From CAVOHU01 sp963817885 (GTDB lineage Bacteria; Acidobacteriota; Vicinamibacteria; Vicinamibacterales; JAKQTR01), in NCBI GenBank assembly GCA_963817885.1, contig CAWFQE010000012.1, positions 496,001 through 560,000 of the forward strand: a stretch of 64,000 bases of DNA. Direction: 5' to 3'. A program made the position numbers and the translations under genes. This document shows, in pieces, positions 43,420 to 52,769 of the stretch. The notes under the pieces are model-generated. The model ran no database searches. It saw only the letters and a program-made list of their open reading frames with translations, and was not told where the DNA came from. The stretch's first letter is position 1, and every line of letters starts with the position of its first letter.

Positions 43420-44716
43420 CTACTTCCTGGCCCGCGGCGTGTGAGTCAGCTGGACGGCGAGGCGGCCGTTGAACGTGTTCATGGTCTGATCGCGCGCTGA
43501 ATCGACCGCCTCCACGTTCAAGTTCCTGATGCTGACCGGGACCCAGTAGAACCCCCTGTCTTCCCGATCACCAAAGAGCAGCGCCCAGCCGGTTTTCGCC
43601 ATCGGCAGCACCGCCGGGTCGCCGCGGGTCACCGGCGCGTCGTACGACTCGCTGTCCCCGAAGAATCGGCTGAGGCCCACCATGGCCATTCCCGCGCATG
43701 GATCGAAGTCTTCGATCCGGGCTGAAACCGGGAAGTCTGCCTGCCTCCATCGACAACCTGGTTCGCGGAACGGGATCGCTGTTGGTGTAGCTCATATAGG
43801 CCCCGTCGCCGGTTCCCTTGATGACTTCCTGGTTCGTGTCGGCATCGAACGAGGCGTTGAGCGGGAATTCGCCTTCGAGCTTCCAGTTTTCGACGTGGCC
43901 GTTCTCGCCCGTGACCGTGAAGGTGAAGACGAGGTGGAGCTTGAATGACAGGGCGGCCTCCATCGCCGCCTCGGCGTTCTTCGAGGCGCCGCTGTCGGTC
44001 AGGAGCCGCGACATTCGCGCCACCCGCATCAACGTCGTCGCCCGCCGGTAGTCGTGCTGCGAGACCAGCTCCCGGGCGATGCTGTCGATGGCGGTGGCCA
44101 GGTAGTCGCCGATCTTCGCCAGCAGCTGCTGCTCGTCGTTCCCGTCTCCCCCGATGAGCTGAACCTGCTTGTGGACATCGAGGGCGAAGGCGATGATCGG
44201 CGCGATCTTCTCGGGCCTGTTCCGGTAGCTCTTGATCAGGTCGTCGACCTTCTGCAGCTGCCTCCGGAGGAGCTTGATCTCGAAGAAGTAGGTGTCGCCT
44301 CCGATGCCGAGCAGTTGGGCCGTCCGCTGGACGTCGAGCAGCTTCTGCATGGCGGGAAGCTCCGGCGCCGAGGCGGCAGCGACGTACGCCTGGGCCGGCT
44401 TGCCGTTGACGGGGTCCGACTCGCCCGGGGTGCACTCGAGCGGGATCGACGGCGGCACCTCGACCTGGACCGGCGTCTTGAGGATCGCGCGAACGGCTGC
44501 CACGGCCGCTGCGCTGTCCTTTCCGACCTTGCGCTCGATCCGCTTGAGGATTTCTTCGTCAGACGACTCCTGCGGTCCGGCTGTGAGGCTGCCTGGGCGA
44601 GCCGCGGCAGCCTCGTTCGCGGATGCCGCGGGCGATGGTTCACGGCCCGACGGGCCGGCGTGTGCGATGGCCGGGGCGGACACGAGGACGGCGGCGAGCA
44701 CAAGCGATCGGATCAC
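43420..44716 (-). CDS. Exported protein of unknown function, with an apparent 1-nt insertion
   Basis: The GTG at 44716, preceded by AAAGGAG, gives a signal peptide (VIRSLVLAAVLVSAPAIAHA). A helical region follows (LQKVDDLIKSYRNRPEKIAP, then REL-type segments), then a beta-rich half from FKLHLVFTFTVTGE. The frame breaks at 43741: after SMEA the first frame gives nonsense, and dropping one base gives ADFPVSARIEDFDPCAGMAM and an uninterrupted C-terminus to 43420. The corrected protein has ~431 aa. I do not recognise a domain. Confidence 0.65.
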
Positions 44717-45056
44717 TCTCGACTCCTTTGGCAACTGGTGAGGCAGCGGCCGAGCGGGCCGCGATGGCGGCGCAAGGCCGCGGGAATCATATGTTGGGCC
44801 GGCACATCCTGGAAAGCCTGAACGAACGCTGCCGGGATCGTCGGGCCGCCTGAGCGGCCCTCGACCAGAGCGTTGAATGATGGCTGGCGAATCCACTTGC
44901 TGTCCCGGCCTTGCGAAGGGAGAATGCGCCGGATACCTGGATACTCCGAGCGTCCAGGCGAACGTTCGCCAGTGCTGCCTCGCGGTGTGGCCGACTGTCT
45001 ATCGGGTGTTCATCGAGCGCTCGGGTAGAAGGACACAGGACGTCCGCGGCCTGGCC
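44717..45056. other. Divergent intergenic region
   Basis: About 340 bp between the exported unknown (minus) and the MORN-repeat gene (plus). It holds at least one Shine-Dalgarno sequence (for the minus gene). I found no convincing -35/-10 pair, RNA gene or repeat. Confidence 0.5.
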
Positions 45057-45464
45057 ATGAAACGAACTGCTGCCGTAATCTCGATGCTGTTCTGCCTGGG
45101 TTGGGCGCAGGCTCCGGAAACCGAAACCTGCCTCCTGCACCAGGCCATCTCGAATCGCGAGGCCATCGTCTACAGGCGCGTCATCCGCTTCGACAGCCAG
45201 AACCACGTATTCCACGTCCAGGACTACTACGAGGACGGACAAGTCGAGATGGAAGCCTTCTACACCGCCTTCGACAAGCGGGTGAAGGAGGACTATCAGT
45301 GCAACTACCGTTCGAATACCAAGGAAGGGCCGTATACGGAATGGCACCGCAACGGACGCAAGAGGTTCGAGGGCCGTTTCTCGCGGGGCACGCTGAACGG
45401 CCTGAGCACCGCCTGGTACGAGAGCGGACAGAAGGAATCGGAGGAGAACAGGCTCGACTCGTGA
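45057..45464 (+). CDS. Exported MORN/YwqK-like repeat protein
   Basis: A 135-aa protein with a short signal (AAVISMLFCLGWAQA). The body has MORN-type variant repeats of the YwqK kind: YYEDGQVEMEAFY, then EGPYTEWHRNGRKRFEGRF and NGLSTAWYESGQKESEEN. Such proteins are often surface or effector-related, but function is unknown. The protein stops soon after the third repeat. The next ~130 bp in the same frame contain a GISTTG fragment that resembles a degenerate fourth repeat, so the gene may be 3'-decayed. Confidence 0.6.
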   Translation: MKRTAAVISMLFCLGWAQAPETETCLLHQAISNREAIVYRRVIRFDSQNHVFHVQDYYEDGQVEMEAFYTAFDKRVKEDYQCNYRSNTKEGPYTEWHRNGRKRFEGRFSRGTLNGLSTAWYESGQKESEENRLDS

Positions 45465-45767
45465 AGAGGCTGGAGGGAAGGAACCGGAACCTGAGATTCT
45501 CCGCCGAAGCCGACATCGGCCACTCGATCCACTGGCAGGTCTACCCGGGCCGGGATCTCTACGACTGGTTGCTTCAATTCGACAGGAAATCGAGAAGGTG
45601 AGCGCAGGCGTCGCCGACTCGGGCTTCAGGCCTGCCGTCAGCTGCCCGCCGACGCGCGCAAAACGGTCGAGGCCTCAGGCGTGGTCACAATCCGGCCACA
45701 ACCGGGTCGCCCGGCTGGCCGTACAAGCGAAAGAGGCGGCTGACACCGCCTCTTTCCTTCGGGATTC
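45465..45767. other. Intergenic region after the MORN gene
   Basis: 303 bp without a supported gene. It contains possible degenerate MORN codons (45465-45600) and the hairpin terminator of the tRNA gene (45729-45756). Nothing else was recognised. Confidence 0.5.
45729..45756 (-). terminator. Terminator of tRNA-Ala
   Basis: GAAAGAGGCGG (45729-45739) pairs perfectly with CCGCCTCTTTC (45746-45756), an 11-bp stem with a 6-nt loop. It begins 11 bp beyond the 3' end of the minus-strand tRNA. Confidence 0.8.
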
Positions 45768-45843
<76 letters not shown>

Positions 45844-45859
45844 GTTGAGACAACAAAAG

Positions 45860-45889
45860 ATCCTACCACGCGACCAGCCTGCGCGGCAA
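45860..45889 (-). promoter_or_regulatory. Possible promoter of tRNA-Ala
   Basis: On the minus strand, TTGCCG (45884-45889), an 18-nt spacer and TAGGAT (45860-45865), each 4 of 6 against consensus, about 17 bp before the tRNA 5' end. Confidence 0.5.
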
Positions 45890-46139
45890 CGCGCGAACGC
45901 GACGTATTCTCGCCCCTTCCGGCCGGGCCGATTCTGCGCTAGACTCGCTCCGAGCGCGTTCCATCCTGGCCGAGGGCCGAGATCCTTGAACCGGCTGCGG
46001 AGCGGCAGAACGTCGATTTCGTCACGCAGGCCGCCAGATTCGCAGACTCGGGCTCGTCTGTCTCGGCGTTCGTGGCGCCGAGGTGCAGAGAGCCCTGAGC
46101 CGAAAGCCAATCAAGCAGAAACCTGTCTTGCGAACTCCC

Positions 46140-47255
46140 ATGCCAACCATCAAGCGTCTCGGCGTGCTCACCGGCGGCGGCGATGCCCCCGGCCTGAACG
46201 CGGTCATCCGCGCGGTCGTCAAGGCTTCCATCAACAACGGCCTCGAGGTGATCGGGATCGAGGACAGCTTCGGCGGCCTGATCGACGCGTCGCACTGCCG
46301 GCCCTTGAGGGCGCGCGACGTGACCGGCATCCTTCGCATCGGCGGCACCGTGCTCGGCACCACCAATCGCGGCGACCCGTTCAAGTACCCCGATCCCGCA
46401 AGCGGCGAAACGCGGGACATGTCCTCGAAATGCGTCCGGACCTTCCACGACCTCGGGCTCGATGCCCTCATCGTGATCGGCGGAGACGGCTCGCTCGCCA
46501 TCGGCCACGATTTCTGGAAGCTCGGGCTCCCGATTGTCGGCGTTCCGAAGACGATCGACAACGACATCTTCGGCACCCTGAACTGTTTCGGCTTCGACAC
46601 GGCCGTGCAGTTCGCAACCGAGGCCATCGACCGCCTGCACACGACAGCCGAATCCCACCACCGCGTGATGGTGGTCGAAGTCATGGGCCGCAACGCCGGC
46701 TGGATTGCGCTGCACGCCGGAGTGGCCGGCGGGGCGGACGTGATCCTGATCCCCGAGATTCCGTTCAGCCTCGAATCGGTCGCGTCGCGGGTCCGCCAGC
46801 GCGACGCCTGGGGCGCCCATTTCAGCATCGTCGTGGTGGCTGAAGGCTCCAAGCCGATGGGCGGGGAAGTGGCGCTGCTCTCGGAGGCACGGCCTGGCGT
46901 CAACGAGCGCCTGGGCGGGATGGGGCAGCGGGTGGCCTTGGCGCTCGAACCGCTGGCGGGCAAGGAATGCCGGTCGGTGGTGCTCGGGCATCTCCAGCGC
47001 GGCGGCGCCCCGACCAGCTTCGATCGCGTGCTGTCGACCCGGTTCGGGGCCAAAGCCGTCGAGGTGGCACTTGCCGGGGACTTCGGGAAGGTCGTGGTGT
47101 CGCGGCCGCCGGTGCTCGAGGCCATTCCGCTCGAGGAGGTGGTTCGCAAGATCCGAACCGTGCCGCTCGACAGCGATCTGATGCGGGCCGCGCGGGCGAT
47201 GGGGATCTGTTTCGGCGACGAGGATCCCGCCGAGCATGAACGGTCGCCGGTCTAG
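46140..47255 (+). CDS. pfkA: 6-phosphofructokinase (ATP- or PPi-type not certain)
   Basis: A 371-aa phosphofructokinase. The phosphate site TGGGDAPGLNAVIRAVV starts at about residue 11. IGGDGSLAIG (114-122) has Gly at the position that distinguishes ATP enzymes, but the neighbouring loop reads PKTIDND (136-142) with the Lys typical of PPi enzymes. The Gly/Lys mix occurs in some members of both kinds, so the donor cannot be fixed by reading. Later motifs are MGRNAGWIAL and GHLQRGGAPTSFDR. The ATG at 46140 gives the standard MPTIKRLGVLTGGGD start. The TAG stop lies within the first unit of a CTAGGGG array. Confidence 0.93.
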   Translation: MPTIKRLGVLTGGGDAPGLNAVIRAVVKASINNGLEVIGIEDSFGGLIDASHCRPLRARDVTGILRIGGTVLGTTNRGDPFKYPDPASGETRDMSSKCVRTFHDLGLDALIVIGGDGSLAIGHDFWKLGLPIVGVPKTIDNDIFGTLNCFGFDTAVQFATEAIDRLHTTAESHHRVMVVEVMGRNAGWIALHAGVAGGADVILIPEIPFSLESVASRVRQRDAWGAHFSIVVVAEGSKPMGGEVALLSEARPGVNERLGGMGQRVALALEPLAGKECRSVVLGHLQRGGAPTSFDRVLSTRFGAKAVEVALAGDFGKVVVSRPPVLEAIPLEEVVRKIRTVPLDSDLMRAARAMGICFGDEDPAEHERSPV

Positions 47256-47377
47256 GGGCTAGGGGCTAGGGGCTAGGGGCTAGGGACTAGGGGCTAGGGG
47301 CTAGGGACTAGGGGCTAGGGGCTAGGGACTAGGGGCTAGGGACTAGGGGCTAGGGACTAGGGACTAGGGGCTAGGGG
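47252..47377. repeat. 18-unit CTAGGGG/CTAGGGA heptamer array between pfkA and the radical SAM gene
   Basis: Eighteen uninterrupted 7-bp units, 126 bp, twelve CTAGGGG and six CTAGGGA. The pfkA TAG stop is in unit 1 (47253-47255), and the complement of the CTA at 47371-47373 in the last unit is the TAG stop of the convergent radical SAM gene. The array therefore supplies stops for both genes. Confidence 0.97.
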
Positions 47378-49024
47378 CTGGTTGAATCTGGATCACGCTG
47401 CGAGCGGACCCATGCCCGGTGGTCGGCCACACTCCGGGTGTCTGAACGCCTCGCGAGCCGGCGGCGAAGCATGACATGACGCAGCCGGGTCCACTCGACG
47501 AACGGGCGCCAGACCGCATGGACGAGGCGCCGCTTGATGAGGAAGCGCCAGAGGCGGTTCGATCGCTTGTAGAGGATGGACATCGCCAGGTACGGCAGAC
47601 ACCGCCGTGATCTCCTCCGGGCGCCGGCGCCACACCGATTCGGCCGAGAACAACCTCCGGTAGAGCCAGTCGTACCCGAGTTCCAGCTGCTCGGCCGTCA
47701 TGTGCCGGGGGCGGAACACGGCGTGCGCGGTGTCGTACTTCGACCAGTCGCGATGCAGCAGCCGTCGCTCCGATTCGAACTGACGGTACAGCGGCGTGCC
47801 CGGGTAGGGCGTCAGCACGTGAAAGGTCGCGCATTCGAGCCGGTTGGCGTCGATCCAGTCCGCGGTCCGCTGGAAGACGTCCGCCCGGTCGCCGTCGAAG
47901 CCCAGCACGAAGCTGCCGTTCACCGCGATGCCGTGATCGTGCAGCACCCGCACGCGCCCGGCATACTCGCCGCTGCGCGGACCGCGCTTGCCGAGGAAGA
48001 CGAGGTTGTCGTCCGAGAGCGACTCGAATCCGATGAAGACCGCCATGCAGCCGGCGAGCGCCATTTCGCGCACCAGTCGCGGATCGTCGGTCACATCCAG
48101 CGTCACCGCCGCACTCCAGATGACCTTCGACTGCTTCAGCGCACGACTGAGCTCCGACAGGTACTCACGCCGCGCGCCGAGGTTGTTGTCGATGAAGACC
48201 GCATAGGGCTGGCCGTCTGATTCGATCTCGCGACGGACCGCATCCACGCTTCGCACGCGGTACGGAACGTGGAGGCCATCGCTGGAAAGGTAACAGAACG
48301 AGCAGCGATTGCGGCACCCGCGCGTCGCGATCAGGCTGGTCGTCGTCAGGAAACTCGAACGGGGGACGAGATCACGGCGCGGTGGAGGATCCAGATCGAA
48401 CCCCCGATCGAAGGACGCCGTGTAGCGAGCCCGGAGTGCGCCGCGATCGATGTCGCCAAGGATCGCCGGCCAGACCTGGACACCGTCGCCGAGCGCGATC
48501 GCGTCGGCATGTGCCGCAGCCTCGTCGGGACATGACTGCACGTGCAGGCCGCCGAGCACCACCTTGCTGCCGCGATCGCGAAACCACCGGGACAGTTCGT
48601 ACGCGCGCCTGGCGAAGGTCAGATGCACGGTGATGCCCACCACCTCCGGCAGGACGTCCAGCCGAGGCAGGCCTTGCAGCAGGTTCTCGTCCCAGCAGTC
48701 GACGTGCCAATGCGGAGGCGTGGCCGCGGCGATGCTCGTCAGTGCGAGGGACGGCGTCAATACGTGCTTGGCGAAGCTGCCGTGAGGATCCTTCGGATAG
48801 AACGGGTTCAGGAGCAGCGCGCGGCGGGGCTCAATTCGGATCGGCCCGCTCGAGCGCGGCCAGGCGGGCGGCTCGATCATGTCCGGTGGCAGCCACAACG
48901 GGCGTCGCGGCTGGTAGAACGGATCGTCGGGCACGCGCTCGAACCACGACGAGATCAACGGAATCCGGACCCCTGTGTCGCGCCGGGGAAGGGCGTTCGA
49001 GGGCAGCAGAGAGCTTTGTGGCAC
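47371..49024 (-). CDS. Radical SAM protein with B12-binding-like N-terminus, apparent 1-nt insertion
   Basis: About 550 aa from GTG 49024. The N-terminal ~210 residues look like a cobalamin-binding-type domain (LLLNPFYPKDPHGSFAKHV, SKVVLGGLHVQSCPDEAAAH). The radical SAM core follows with the cluster motif RGCRNRCSFCYLS, then VFIGFESLSDD and FVLGFDGDRADVF. The frame breaks at 47599 after PEEITAV. Removing one base gives LPYLAMSILYKRSNRLWRFL and a basic C-terminus ending at 47371. Such enzymes modify lipids, hopanoids or peptides; the substrate here is unknown. It follows thrC across a heptamer array. Confidence 0.82.
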
Positions 49025-49045
49025 AAAGCATCATAGCGTACAGCC

Positions 49046-49199
49046 GGGGCCTGAGGCTTGAGGCTCAGGGGCTTGGGGCTATAGGGCTAAAGGCTAGTCC
49101 CTGGCCTCAAGCCCCACGCCTCAAGCCTCCAGCCTCTGGCCTCAGGCTTCTGGCCTCCAGCCTCCAGCCTCCAGCCTGTGGCCCCAAGCCTCTGTCCTA
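49046..49199. repeat. Heptamer array with strand flip between thrC and the radical SAM gene
   Basis: About 21 consecutive 7-bp units in constant register. The first seven read in one orientation (for example gaggctt, gaggctc, aggggct), then the units switch to the complementary orientation (aagcccc, aagcctc, cagcctc, repeated tggcctc and cagcctc). The last unit contains the complement of the thrC TAG stop (49197-49199). The two halves could fold into a long imperfect hairpin. Confidence 0.9.
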
Positions 49200-50366
49200 C
49201 GCGAGGACGTCCAGGTACTTCAGCGCTCCGCCCGTGTTGAAGAGCACAACCGTGTCCTTGGGCTTGACGAGGCCGTCCGCCTGCATCTTCCGCAGCGCGG
49301 TCAGCGTGGCGCCGCCTTCCGGGGCCGCGCTGATGCCTTCGAGCGCGCCGATGGCCTTCATGTCGCGGACCAGGTCGGCGTCGCTCACCGCGACCGCTGT
49401 CCCGCCGCTCTCCCTGATCGCCCGCAGGATGAGGAAGTCGCCGATCGCCTTGGGCACGCGCAGCCCATCGGCGCACGTGTGGGCGTTTTCCCACATGTCC
49501 GCCTTCTCCTTGCCCTGCTGGTAGGCCCGGATGATCGGCGCGCACCCGTCCGCCTGCACGCTGACCATGCGCGGCCGCCTGCCGGGCGTGATCCAGCCCA
49601 GCCGTTCCATCTCCTCGAACGCCTTCCACATGCCGATGATGCCCGTGCCGCCGCCGGTGGGGTAGATGATCCAGTCGGGCAGCCGCCAGTCGAACTGTTC
49701 CGCCAGCTCGTAGGCCATCGTCTTCTTGCCCTCGATGCGGTACGGCTCCTTGAGCGTCGACACGTCGTACCAGCCGAGAGGCTTGCCCTTCTCGGCGGCA
49801 ATCCGCCCGGCATCGGTGATGAGCCCTTCGACCAGCGTAACTTCCGCGCCGTAGAGCTGGCACTCGCGGATGAACGGCACCTTCACGTCGCGCGGCATGA
49901 ACACCTTCGCCACCAGGCCCGCGCATGCCGCGTAGGCCGCCATGGCGTTGGCGGCATTGCCGGCCGACGGCACCGAGAGCACCTTGGCGCCAAGGTACGA
50001 CGCCCTGGTCACCGCCGCGGAGAGGCCGCGGGCCTTGAAGGAGTTGGTCGGATTGGGCGATTCGTCCTTGATGTAGAGCGAGGTCAGGCCCAGCGCGCTT
50101 CCCAGCCGGCGTGCGTGCACCAGCGGCGTGAAGCCCTCGCCGAGCGACACGGGCTCCTCGCCGTCGAACAGCGGCATCACTTCGCGGTACCGCCACATGT
50201 TGGACGGCCGTCCACGCAGCGACTCCTTCGACCACTTCGACGCGGCCGCGAGATCGTACCGGGCGAGCAGGGGAGCGCCGCACGTGCACAGGTGCTGGGG
50301 CTGGCGCGGATCGAACGGGCCCGCGCCGCACGGCACGGAACATTCGAGATGGGTGAAATATGACAC
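49197..50366 (-). CDS. thrC: Threonine synthase
   Basis: A 389-aa PLP enzyme of the fold-II family. An N-terminal cysteine-bearing segment (CSVPCGAG, then LCTCGAPLLARYD) precedes the core. The PLP Lys lies in NPTNSFKARG, and PSAGNAANAMAAYA, a PTGGGTGIIGMWKA phosphate-binding loop and the later VLFNTGGALKY follow. It converts O-phosphohomoserine to threonine. NSFKARG in place of the common GSFKDRG is a variant seen in parts of the family. GTG at 50366 gives MSYFTHLECS. The 3' end runs into the heptamer array. Confidence 0.9.
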   Translation of the reverse strand: MSYFTHLECSVPCGAGPFDPRQPQHLCTCGAPLLARYDLAAASKWSKESLRGRPSNMWRYREVMPLFDGEEPVSLGEGFTPLVHARRLGSALGLTSLYIKDESPNPTNSFKARGLSAAVTRASYLGAKVLSVPSAGNAANAMAAYAACAGLVAKVFMPRDVKVPFIRECQLYGAEVTLVEGLITDAGRIAAEKGKPLGWYDVSTLKEPYRIEGKKTMAYELAEQFDWRLPDWIIYPTGGGTGIIGMWKAFEEMERLGWITPGRRPRMVSVQADGCAPIIRAYQQGKEKADMWENAHTCADGLRVPKAIGDFLILRAIRESGGTAVAVSDADLVRDMKAIGALEGISAAPEGGATLTALRKMQADGLVKPKDTVVLFNTGGALKYLDVLA

Positions 50367-50610
50367 GGGTTGGCCGCTCCCTTACGGCCTGGAGGCGTGT
50401 GAGGATCAAGCCGGCCTGAAGAAGTTTCCGGCGCCAGCCCGGATGAGCCTGCCTTCTGGCGATGATGATTCGAGCACGTTGGGGACCCTGCCGGTTCCTG
50501 CGAGGCCGGCGAGCAGCGCAGGGCCGAAGGTGCCTTGGCGGGCGCCAGCCGCCAGCCTGCCCTGAGCGAGCATCGCGAGCCGAAGGGCCGCCAGCCTGCA
50601 GCGGACTCGC

Positions 50611-50638
50611 GCCTAGCGCCTGGTCCCTGGCCCCTATT
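50611..50638. repeat. Heptamer array at the frr 3' end
   Basis: Four units in register, gcctagc, gcctggt, ccctggc, ccctatt. The CTA at 50634-50636 in the last is the complement of the frr TAG stop. Confidence 0.65.
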
Positions 50639-51203
50639 TCCCCAACAGCTCCGCGTCCTTCTTCTTCTGCAGTTCGTCAAGCAGCTGAATGTGCTGGTCG
50701 GTGAGCCGCTGGATCTCGTCGATGCCCTTGCGCTCGTCGTCTTCCGAGACCAGCTTTTCCTTGAGCAGCTTCTTCAGCCGTTCGTTGGCGTCGCGCCGGA
50801 CCTGTCGCACGCTGTTCCGGCCGTCTTCCGACAGCTTGTGGACGTGCCTCGACAGCTCCTTGCGGCGATCCTCGGTCAGCGACGGGATCGGGATCCGGAC
50901 CAGCTTGCCGTCATTGGTCGGGTTCAGTCCGAGGTCCGATGCGCGGATCGCCTTGTCGATGGCGCCGAGCAGCGACGGATCGAACGGCTGCGCGACGATC
51001 GTCGTCGGATCCGGAACCGAGAGCGTCGCCACCTGGTTGAGCGGCATGCGGGCCCCGTAGGCCTCGACGTGTACCGGTTCGAGGATGTTGATGGTGGCGC
51101 GCCCCGTGCGAACCCCGGCCAGCTCGTGGCGCAGGTGCTCGGCGATGGCGTCCATCCGCTTCTTGCTTTCCGCGAACAGGCCCTTCAGATCGGTGACATC
51201 CAT
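50634..51203 (-). CDS. frr: Ribosome recycling factor
   Basis: A 189-aa RRF that, with EF-G, splits post-termination ribosomes. It starts MDVTDLKGLFAESKKRMD and has LRHELAGVRTGRATINILEP, MPLNQVATLSVPDPTTIVAQ and VRQVRRDANERLKKL. The ATG at 51203 was chosen over the in-frame GTG at 51215. It is the last gene of the rplM-rpsI-rpsB-tsf-pyrH-frr unit, 83 bp after pyrH. Confidence 0.96.
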   Translation of the reverse strand: MDVTDLKGLFAESKKRMDAIAEHLRHELAGVRTGRATINILEPVHVEAYGARMPLNQVATLSVPDPTTIVAQPFDPSLLGAIDKAIRASDLGLNPTNDGKLVRIPIPSLTEDRRKELSRHVHKLSEDGRNSVRQVRRDANERLKKLLKEKLVSEDDERKGIDEIQRLTDQHIQLLDELQKKKDAELLGK

Positions 51204-51286
51204 GTTATTGACCACTCCGCTCGTTCTGGCTCGCCGCGACCCGCAGTCGATCTCGAACTCAGGGCGGCGGCCGGGTGTGTCTGCCG

Positions 51287-52015
51287 TTACACCTTCACGG
51301 TCGTACCGATCGTCTCTCCCATAATCGCCCGCCGCATGTTGCCGGGCGTGAGCAAGTTGAACACGATGATCGGAAGGCGGTTGTCCATGCAGAGCGAAAT
51401 AGCGGTCGCGTCCATGACCTGCAGCCCGCGCTGGAGCACCTGGAGGTAGGAGATCGTCTCGAAGCGGGTGGCGTCGGGATCCTTCTTGGGATCGGCCGTG
51501 TAGATGCCGTCCACCTTGGTCGCCTTCAGGATGACCTCGGCCTTGATCTCGGCCGCGCGCAGGGCGGCCGCCGTGTCGGTGGTGAAGTAGGGATTGCCGG
51601 TGCCGGCCGCGAAGACGACCACCCGGCCCTTCTCGAGGTGGCGGATCGCCCGCCGGCGGATGAACGGCTCGGCCACCTCCCGCATCTCGATGGCGGTGAG
51701 CACCCGCGACACCACGTTCTCCTGCTCGAGGGCGTCCTGCAGGGCGAGCCCGTTGATGACGGTGGCGAGCATGCCCATGTAGTCGGCCTGGGCACGGTCC
51801 ATCCCTTGCGCGCTGGCCGCCACGCCGCGAAAGATGTTGCCGCCGCCGATCACGATGGCCACCTGGACCCCGAGCTGCTGAATCTCGCCGACCTCGCGGG
51901 CGATCTGGCGCGAGATCTCGCGGTCGATCCCGTACATCTGCGCGCCCATCAGGGCTTCGCCCGACAGTTTCAGCAGGACTCGTGCGTATGCCGGCTTGGT
52001 TCCCGTTTGCATCAC
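51287..52015 (-). CDS. pyrH: UMP kinase
   Basis: A 242-aa hexameric amino-acid-kinase-fold enzyme that phosphorylates UMP. It shows RVLLKLSGEALMG, IVIGGGNIFRG, MDRAQADYMGMLATVINGLA, AGTGNPYFTTDTAA and KATKVDGIYTADPKKDP. The common tsf-pyrH-frr order is kept. Its start is about 30 bp after tsf. Confidence 0.97.
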   Translation of the reverse strand: MMQTGTKPAYARVLLKLSGEALMGAQMYGIDREISRQIAREVGEIQQLGVQVAIVIGGGNIFRGVAASAQGMDRAQADYMGMLATVINGLALQDALEQENVVSRVLTAIEMREVAEPFIRRRAIRHLEKGRVVVFAAGTGNPYFTTDTAAALRAAEIKAEVILKATKVDGIYTADPKKDPDATRFETISYLQVLQRGLQVMDATAISLCMDNRLPIIVFNLLTPGNMRRAIMGETIGTTVKV

Positions 52016-52046
52016 GGGATCGAATTATAGATCAGGCGTCGGCCTC

Positions 52047-52646
52047 TCAGGCGCCTTCACCCAGCTTGAACCGCGAGAACCTCGAGATCACCATGTTCTC
52101 ACCCGTGCGGGCCACGGCCTGCGCCATCATCTGCGCGATGGTCATGCTCGGGTCCTTCACGAACGCCTGGTCGAGCAGCACGGTCTGCTCGTAGAAGGCG
52201 CCGAGCTTGCCCTCGACGATCTTCTCGACCACGGCGGCCGGCTTGCCCGAGCCCTCGAACTGCGCGCGGTAGATGGACTTCTCGCGCTCCAGCACGTCGG
52301 ATGGCACGTCCTCCCGCTTGACGTATCGGGGGTCGGCGGCCGCGATGTGCATCGCGATGTCGTGGACCAGGGTGCTGAACTCGTCGGTGCGGGCCACGAA
52401 GTCGGACTCGCAGTTCACCTCGACCAGCACGCCCAGCTTGCCGCCCATGTGAATGTAGCTGGCAACCTGTCCCTGCGAGGTCGATCGGCCCGCGCGCTTG
52501 GCGGCGTTGGCCAGCCCGCGTTTGCGCAGCACCGTGATCGCCTCGTCGATGTTGCCGTTGCTCTCGGCGAGCGCGGCCTTGCACTCCATCATCCCGGCGC
52601 CCGTCTTCTCCCGAAGGGCCTTGACCTGTTCTGCCGTGATTGCCAT
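52047..52646 (-). CDS. tsf: Translation elongation factor Ts, short form
   Basis: A 199-aa EF-Ts, which exchanges GDP on EF-Tu. It begins MAITAEQVKALREKTGAGMM with the CKAAL motif and has the TDDFVAR-type VNCESDFVARTDEF segment. At about 200 residues it is the compact form known from Thermus rather than the 283-aa E. coli form. The frame extends to 52670, but MAITAEQVK is the normal start. rpsB is 123 bp upstream. Confidence 0.95.
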   Translation of the reverse strand: MAITAEQVKALREKTGAGMMECKAALAESNGNIDEAITVLRKRGLANAAKRAGRSTSQGQVASYIHMGGKLGVLVEVNCESDFVARTDEFSTLVHDIAMHIAAADPRYVKREDVPSDVLEREKSIYRAQFEGSGKPAAVVEKIVEGKLGAFYEQTVLLDQAFVKDPSMTIAQMMAQAVARTGENMVISRFSRFKLGEGA

Positions 52647-52769
52647 GACTCTCTCTTCTCCGCGGTACACAGCACGCGCCGGTCGGAAGGGTTCCGGCCG
52701 GCGCGGGTTGCCAATCAGTTCGTCCGGACGGCCGGCCCTGCATCAGGGGGCCGCCAGACAGGGAACGCC

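Noticed and set aside
47252..47377. Telomere-like repeat or CRISPR array
   Set aside because: Units are 7 bp without spacers, so it is not CRISPR; eukaryotic telomere contamination is excluded because the flanks are ordinary bacterial coding sequence and the array holds their stops.
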